DNA from: Verrucomicrobiales bacterium
GTDB lineage: Bacteria > Verrucomicrobiota > Verrucomicrobiia > Verrucomicrobiales > DEV007
Length of the DNA stretch: 45,152 bases
Assembly (NCBI GenBank): GCA_029213025.1
Contig: JARGOZ010000021.1
Span: 1-45,152 of the forward strand
Direction of reading: 5' to 3'
Position numbers and translations under genes: made by a program. Shown here piece after piece: positions 41,204-45,152 of the stretch. The notes beneath the pieces were generated by a model. It ran no database searches. It had not been told where the DNA came from and saw only the letters and a program-made list of their open reading frames with translations. Every line of letters begins with the position of its first letter. Position 1 is the first letter of the stretch.

Positions 41204-43156
41204 ATGCCAGTTTCCCTCAATTCCCAGTATGATAAGCGGGGCTACCTGAAAGGTAAGGTGGTACAGAACTGGCGGGCTGCCAAAAATCCCGGTCGTAATC
41301 TCTCTGACAAGGCACGGCTGCACAAGATCGAAAAACTGGCTGAAGGGCTTGGGAAACAAACAGACGATCAACTGAAAACAGCGGCTCTGGCAATGAAAGA
41401 GCAGGTTGTTTCCGGGAAAAAGGAACTCGAAGATTTTATCGAACCGGGTTTTGCCCTGGTCCGCGAGGCAGCGATGCGGGCACATGGAATGTCCCACTAT
41501 CCCTGCCAAATCATAGCCGGACTGATCCTCGTCCGTGGTGGAGTCGCCGAGATGGCCACGGGGGAGGGAAAGACGCTTGCTGTTTCGCTGCCTGCTTTCG
41601 CTTTTGCGCTCGCCGGGAAAGGTGTTCACGCTGTTACCGTAAACAGTTATCTCGCCGAACGGGATTTCGAGTTTTCTCAACCAATCTTCGATTTGCTGGG
41701 TTTTAGCGTGGGATTGCTTCCGGAGCGGGAACCGGCGTCGGTAAAAAGGGTCGAGTATGAAAAAGATATCACCTACGGAGTAGGCTATGAGTTTGGTTTC
41801 GATTATTTACGTGATCAGCTCGCGATGATTCAATCACCCCGGCCCGGCCCGCGTGAGCGTTTGCGGGATGCGTTACTTAGCAGCAAATCACCGGAACCGG
41901 ATGTTTGTCAGACCGGGCATCCCTTTGTTATTATTGATGAGGTCGACAGTGTTTTGATCGATGAAGCAGGTTCTCCGCTTGTTATTAGTACAAGCTCGCC
42001 CGGAGGAAGCGGGATTGAAGGAATTCCCTACATTTTCGCTCGGGATATGATCGAAAATCTGGAGGAGGATCGCGACTTTACCAGAGAAGGCGCTCATCGG
42101 GTAATCAAGCTGACCGGAAAAGGGAAAGAGAAAATCTACGATGTCGAAGGGATTCCCTGGGATATGCTGAAGCGCCCCTGGGAAGATTATATTCTGAATG
42201 CTCTCAAAGCGGAGCATAACTTTATTCGCGATGCCCAATACGTTGTGTCGGAGGAAGGAAAAGTCGTGATTGTCGATGAATTCACCGGGCGTCGTTTCGA
42301 GGAGCGGACCTGGCGGGAGGGGCTTCATCAGGCCGTCGAGGCCAAAGAGGATGTGGAGATAAACCCGGAAAATGAAACGTCGGGCAGCATCACGAGGCAG
42401 CGCTATTTCGGCTTTTACGACAGGAAATGCGGATTGACCGGAACCGGCGCCGAAGCAGCGGGCGAGTTCTGGAGGTTTTTCGAGATGCCTACGGTTACTG
42501 TGCCGCTGCATCGTCCCAGTCAGCGGGTTTTGGAAAAAGAGCGGGTCTTTCAGTCGAGGGAAGCGATGTTTGCTGCGATCGCCGGGGATGTCGAATCAAG
42601 ACACAGTAAAGGTCAGCCCATTTTGGTCGGCACAAGGACGATCCGGGAAAGTGAATCCCTCTCAGAGGAACTCGTGAATCGCGGAATTCCCCATAGAATC
42701 CTCACAGCCAAACAGGATGAAGAGGAGAACGAGATCATAGCCACCGCCGGAGAAGAAGGTCAGGTTCTTATTGCTACAAACATGGCGGGACGTGGAACCC
42801 ACATTTCTTTGAGCGAAAATTCTCTCAAAGCCGGTGGTTTGCACGTAGTAGTCGTGGAACGAAACGAAAGTAAGCGAATTGACCGGCAGTTGATCGGACG
42901 CGGCGCTCGTCAGGGGGAGCCGGGAAGTGCCCAGGTTTTCGTGAGTGCCGACGATTATATAGTGGTCACTTATGCACCTGATTTGGAAAAACAGCTAAAA
43001 TCGGCTCGTGCCAAAAAGAACGGGGAACTGAGTTCCCGATTCAGCCGGGACTTTGACAGAGTTCAGGAAGAAGTAGAAAGATTACGATATGAACAACGCC
43101 TATCCATGGCAGAAAGGGATAAATGGACGGAAGAGACCAGGAAAAACCTGGCTTAA
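41204..43156 (+). CDS. Minimal SecA-like translocase ATPase (non-canonical)
   Basis: A 650-residue protein of the SecA family, against about 840-1000 for housekeeping SecA. Walker A MATGEGKT (117-124), the SecA block VTVNSYLAERD (144-154), Walker B DEVDS (245-249), VDEFTGRRFEERTWREGLHQ (357-376) and GLTGTG (410-415) are clear. So are NMAGRGTHI (526-534, His replacing Asp) and IGRGARQGEPGS (564-575, replacing RGRSGRQGDPGS). The preprotein-binding insert (about 262-345) is shortened. The helical wing and most of the scaffold domain are absent, and there is no C-terminal zinc finger. It should be a cytoplasmic ATPase acting at the membrane. The last 68 bases overlap the HlyD-like gene, which ties it to that adaptor. 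It is probably an accessory motor, not the essential SecA. Confidence 0.88.
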   Translation: MPVSLNSQYDKRGYLKGKVVQNWRAAKNPGRNLSDKARLHKIEKLAEGLGKQTDDQLKTAALAMKEQVVSGKKELEDFIEPGFALVREAAMRAHGMSHYPCQIIAGLILVRGGVAEMATGEGKTLAVSLPAFAFALAGKGVHAVTVNSYLAERDFEFSQPIFDLLGFSVGLLPEREPASVKRVEYEKDITYGVGYEFGFDYLRDQLAMIQSPRPGPRERLRDALLSSKSPEPDVCQTGHPFVIIDEVDSVLIDEAGSPLVISTSSPGGSGIEGIPYIFARDMIENLEEDRDFTREGAHRVIKLTGKGKEKIYDVEGIPWDMLKRPWEDYILNALKAEHNFIRDAQYVVSEEGKVVIVDEFTGRRFEERTWREGLHQAVEAKEDVEINPENETSGSITRQRYFGFYDRKCGLTGTGAEAAGEFWRFFEMPTVTVPLHRPSQRVLEKERVFQSREAMFAAIAGDVESRHSKGQPILVGTRTIRESESLSEELVNRGIPHRILTAKQDEEENEIIATAGEEGQVLIATNMAGRGTHISLSENSLKAGGLHVVVVERNESKRIDRQLIGRGARQGEPGSAQVFVSADDYIVVTYAPDLEKQLKSARAKKNGELSSRFSRDFDRVQEEVERLRYEQRLSMAERDKWTEETRKNLA

Positions 43157-43988
43157 CGTCCTGCTCGCTTTTCTGATTCTGCCTTTTATCGCTTCCGCCC
43201 AGTCGCGGGTGTCCGCCGAAACATACCTTGAACCTAGCGACAGCCGGGAAATTTCATCGATCCTGACCGGTATCATCGAGGAAATTCACGTAAGCGAAGG
43301 CCAGTACGTCCAAAAGGGACAGGCTCTGATTTCATTGAATTCGGATGTTCTTCAGGCGCAGTATGAAGTAGCCAAGACCAAGGCGGAGTCAAAAGGCCGC
43401 ATCATGGCCGCACAGGCGGAACGCGATCAACAGAGTGTCCGTTACAGCAACATTTTGAAAATCGGCTCAAACCGGCCGGAGAGAGATAAAGAGCGCGCCA
43501 TTCTTCAGGTGAAAGAGGGGAATCTCGTAGCGGTGACTGAGGATGCAAAAATCGCCCGGCTCGACGCTATGCGCATCCGTGCCGAGTTGAACGAAAGAGT
43601 GCATAAATCGCCGATCGAAGGATACGTGATCAAAATCACCAAAGATGTTGGCGAACCCGTCAGTATCAATCGCAATGATCCCAATCAGCCCAATTATCTG
43701 ATCCGGGTTGTGAGGCTTTCCACTTTGAAAGCCACTGCCTTCCTGCCTTATAAAGCGGTAAGGCACATCAAAGTCGGTGATAAACTCACCGTCGCCAGCT
43801 CCGATCTCGACGAAGAATGGGAGACAACCGGGGAGGTGGAGTTTGTTTCCCCGATTATTGATGCCGGCACCGGAACTGTGGAAGTACGCGTCGTGATTGA
43901 AAACCCGGATATGATCTACAAAAGTGGCGTTCCCGCCAAAGTCATCGTTGATGTTCCCAACGATCCTTCCCCGGCGGAGTCCCGCTAG
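43089..43988 (+). CDS. HlyD/RND-type periplasmic adaptor (membrane fusion protein)
   Basis: A 299-residue adaptor. A basic head is followed by a hydrophobic signal or anchor at about 20-37 (WLNVLLAFLILPFIASAQS). The lipoyl-like hairpin domain then appears: SSILTGIIEEIHVSEGQYVQKGQALISL, a helical hairpin (about 90-175, VLQAQYEVAKTKAESKG) and the return half HKSPIEGYVIKITKDVGEPV. A beta-barrel domain follows (about 205-290). It should bridge the inner membrane and a TolC-type duct. The start lies inside the 3' end of the SecA-like gene (68-base overlap) and no later ATG is available, so translation is probably coupled. The next gene starts 18 bases after the stop. No ABC or RND pump gene is nearby. 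Confidence 0.87.
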   Translation: MNNAYPWQKGINGRKRPGKTWLNVLLAFLILPFIASAQSRVSAETYLEPSDSREISSILTGIIEEIHVSEGQYVQKGQALISLNSDVLQAQYEVAKTKAESKGRIMAAQAERDQQSVRYSNILKIGSNRPERDKERAILQVKEGNLVAVTEDAKIARLDAMRIRAELNERVHKSPIEGYVIKITKDVGEPVSINRNDPNQPNYLIRVVRLSTLKATAFLPYKAVRHIKVGDKLTVASSDLDEEWETTGEVEFVSPIIDAGTGTVEVRVVIENPDMIYKSGVPAKVIVDVPNDPSPAESR

Positions 43989-44006
43989 TCCATTTTTTTC
44001 TGGAGA

Positions 44007-45152
44007 ATGAGTACCCCACCGGTCACATCCAATACTTCACCGCAGCCGCCTTCCGATACCCGCGGTCGGGACATCATTGGCGAAGTGGATGGACTGTTCG
44101 CCAATGCGGAATATGAAGCTTTCTGCCGGGACGCGATAGGTTTCGTTGTTGAGCTGACAGCGGCGCGCAGCAGCTTTCTCTTTCGTTCGGATCCGACCGG
44201 CAAAATGATTCCAAGGGTGGAATTTCACCGCCAGGGACACAAATTCGATCCCTCTCTCAAACCGGAGGTGGACAAGCTCGCCACTTACACGAGAGAAACC
44301 GCCACCAGTCAGAAAGTGACCCTGGCTGCCAAAGATCAAAAAATGGCAGCTCTTTCGGTTCCTTTTATGGGGGCGGATGGACCCACCGTACTGATCCTTC
44401 TTCTCGGCGCGGAGCGGGCTCCGTTTCTAGAACCGACCTACGGCATACTCAGTTTGTATGGGGCTGTCATGGCCAACTACAGCAACCGGGTTCAGTTCCA
44501 GAAGACCAGAGACGCCTTCCTGCAGGCGACACTCCTCGTCGATCTTTACACGAAGGCTGCCACGGCTACCGACTACGACACGGCGACCGCAATTGTCACG
44601 TCTGAGCTTCAGGAACTGATCGGTTGCGACCACCTTGCACTCGGGTTTGACCGCAAAGGCCGCATGCGGGTCGACTCGATTTCCGGCCGGAAAAAGAGAG
44701 AAAAGCGAACTCAAGGCTATTCCGGAGTGCTAAATCTGATGCGGGAGATCAAATCCGCCGAGTCCAGTGTCGTATGGCCGGCTCCGGAAAACCTCGAATT
44801 TAAAGCACTCATCGCCTCCAATCAGGACAATTTGATGGATACATTTTCCGTCAAGCGGATCATGGGCGTCCCTTTGATCCCTACTGACGGTGATCGCCAG
44901 GGGGCAATGATCGTCATGTTTCGCGACCGGGACAAACCGACTCCGGAGAAGTTCGAACTGATCAATTCGATGGGCCCCCACCTCGCTTCATTGCTGATGT
45001 TGCTCAGCGAAGGTCTCCCCACCGGGATTCGCGGGAAATTGAGGCGGTTCGCCCGCGACACCAGTCTAGGAAAAAAAATCATGACCTTTCTGGCCCCTGT
45101 TGCGCTCGTTGCTGCGATGTTCGTCCCCGTGCCGCACCAGATCAGAGCGTCG
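44007..45152 (+). CDS. GAF-domain protein with transmembrane helix, probably a GAF-HlyD fusion (partial, runs off the window)
   Basis: An open frame from ATG 44007 continues for 382 codons with no stop before the window edge. Residues about 20-160 and 165-345 look like one or two GAF-type sensor regions. The second has FLQATLLVDLYTKAA, SELQELIGCDHLALGF and VKRIMGVPLIPTDGDRQGAMIVMF, a typical GAF core. A transmembrane helix begins at about 358 (KIMTFLAPVALVAAMFVPVPH), followed by QIRAS. In PVC proteins this helix usually leads into an HlyD-like periplasmic domain; here that part is not visible. GGAG lies 1 base from the ATG, too close for a normal ribosome site. It would let a cytoplasmic signal control the exporter. 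Confidence 0.72.
   Translation, partial: MSTPPVTSNTSPQPPSDTRGRDIIGEVDGLFANAEYEAFCRDAIGFVVELTAARSSFLFRSDPTGKMIPRVEFHRQGHKFDPSLKPEVDKLATYTRETATSQKVTLAAKDQKMAALSVPFMGADGPTVLILLLGAERAPFLEPTYGILSLYGAVMANYSNRVQFQKTRDAFLQATLLVDLYTKAATATDYDTATAIVTSELQELIGCDHLALGFDRKGRMRVDSISGRKKREKRTQGYSGVLNLMREIKSAESSVVWPAPENLEFKALIASNQDNLMDTFSVKRIMGVPLIPTDGDRQGAMIVMFRDRDKPTPEKFELINSMGPHLASLLMLLSEGLPTGIRGKLRRFARDTSLGKKIMTFLAPVALVAAMFVPVPHQIRAS

Noticed and set aside
41204..43156. Housekeeping SecA
   Set aside because: Too short, several domains missing, and placed with an HlyD adaptor; a full-length SecA should exist elsewhere.

Overview
The window looks like a chromosomal piece of a Verrucomicrobiota (PVC superphylum) bacterium, probably free-living and possibly marine. 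The evidence is the combination of DUF1501, DUF1549/DUF1553, DUF1592 and DUF1552 proteins, PSCyt-type cytochromes fused to WD40 repeats, a sulfatase, SHD1-like and GYF_2 domains, Tat-exported Gfo/Idh/MocA proteins and a SecA-like/HlyD cluster. Shine-Dalgarno sequences are weak or absent before most starts. Genes are tightly packed, with many ATGA overlaps and convergent stop codons 0 to 9 bases apart. No rRNA, tRNA, CRISPR array, transposase or phage gene was recognised.

Layout. (1) 1-4506: ribH coupled to a D-2-hydroxyacid dehydrogenase, then convergent envelope genes for an anchored OmpA-domain protein and a six-BON-domain protein. (2) 4640-6807: the first copy of a dispersed palindromic repeat, a small Cys-rich zinc-binding protein, and an orphan OppD/OppF-like ATPase pair. 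(3) 6878-21112: a catabolic-looking region with a sulfite-oxidase-type molybdoenzyme and its cytochrome c, a sulfatase, a PAS-AraC regulator, the gene set DUF1501 / DUF1549-DUF1553 / cytochrome-WD40, a GYF_2 membrane protein, a beta-helix glycan-active protein and an SDR. (4) 21206-28640: apt, a secreted esterase, a membrane-anchored unknown, fmt, a beta-propeller-like secreted protein, a nucleotide-pyrophosphatase-like protein and a small membrane protein. (5) 28703-38629: a pseudokinase fused to a non-catalytic FGE-like domain, a thioredoxin-like protein, the DUF1592/DUF1552 pair, a beta-lactamase-fold serine hydrolase and a Gfo/Idh/MocA protein. (6) 38799-45152: a TolC-like outer-membrane protein, a minimal SecA-like ATPase, an HlyD-like adaptor and a GAF-TM protein that runs off the window.

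The strongest candidate for an undescribed system is region 6. The parts suggest a tripartite envelope export machine (TolC plus HlyD) linked to a cut-down SecA-like motor and a GAF sensor, instead of the usual ABC or RND pump. The second notable signal is a repeat family with core TGTACCCTGT / ACAGGGTAC at four loci. Inverted neighbours lie 24 bp apart and direct neighbours 21-22 bp apart, and two of the four loci lie inside coding sequence without breaking the frame. All family and domain calls come from reading motifs in the translated sequence; no database search was run.
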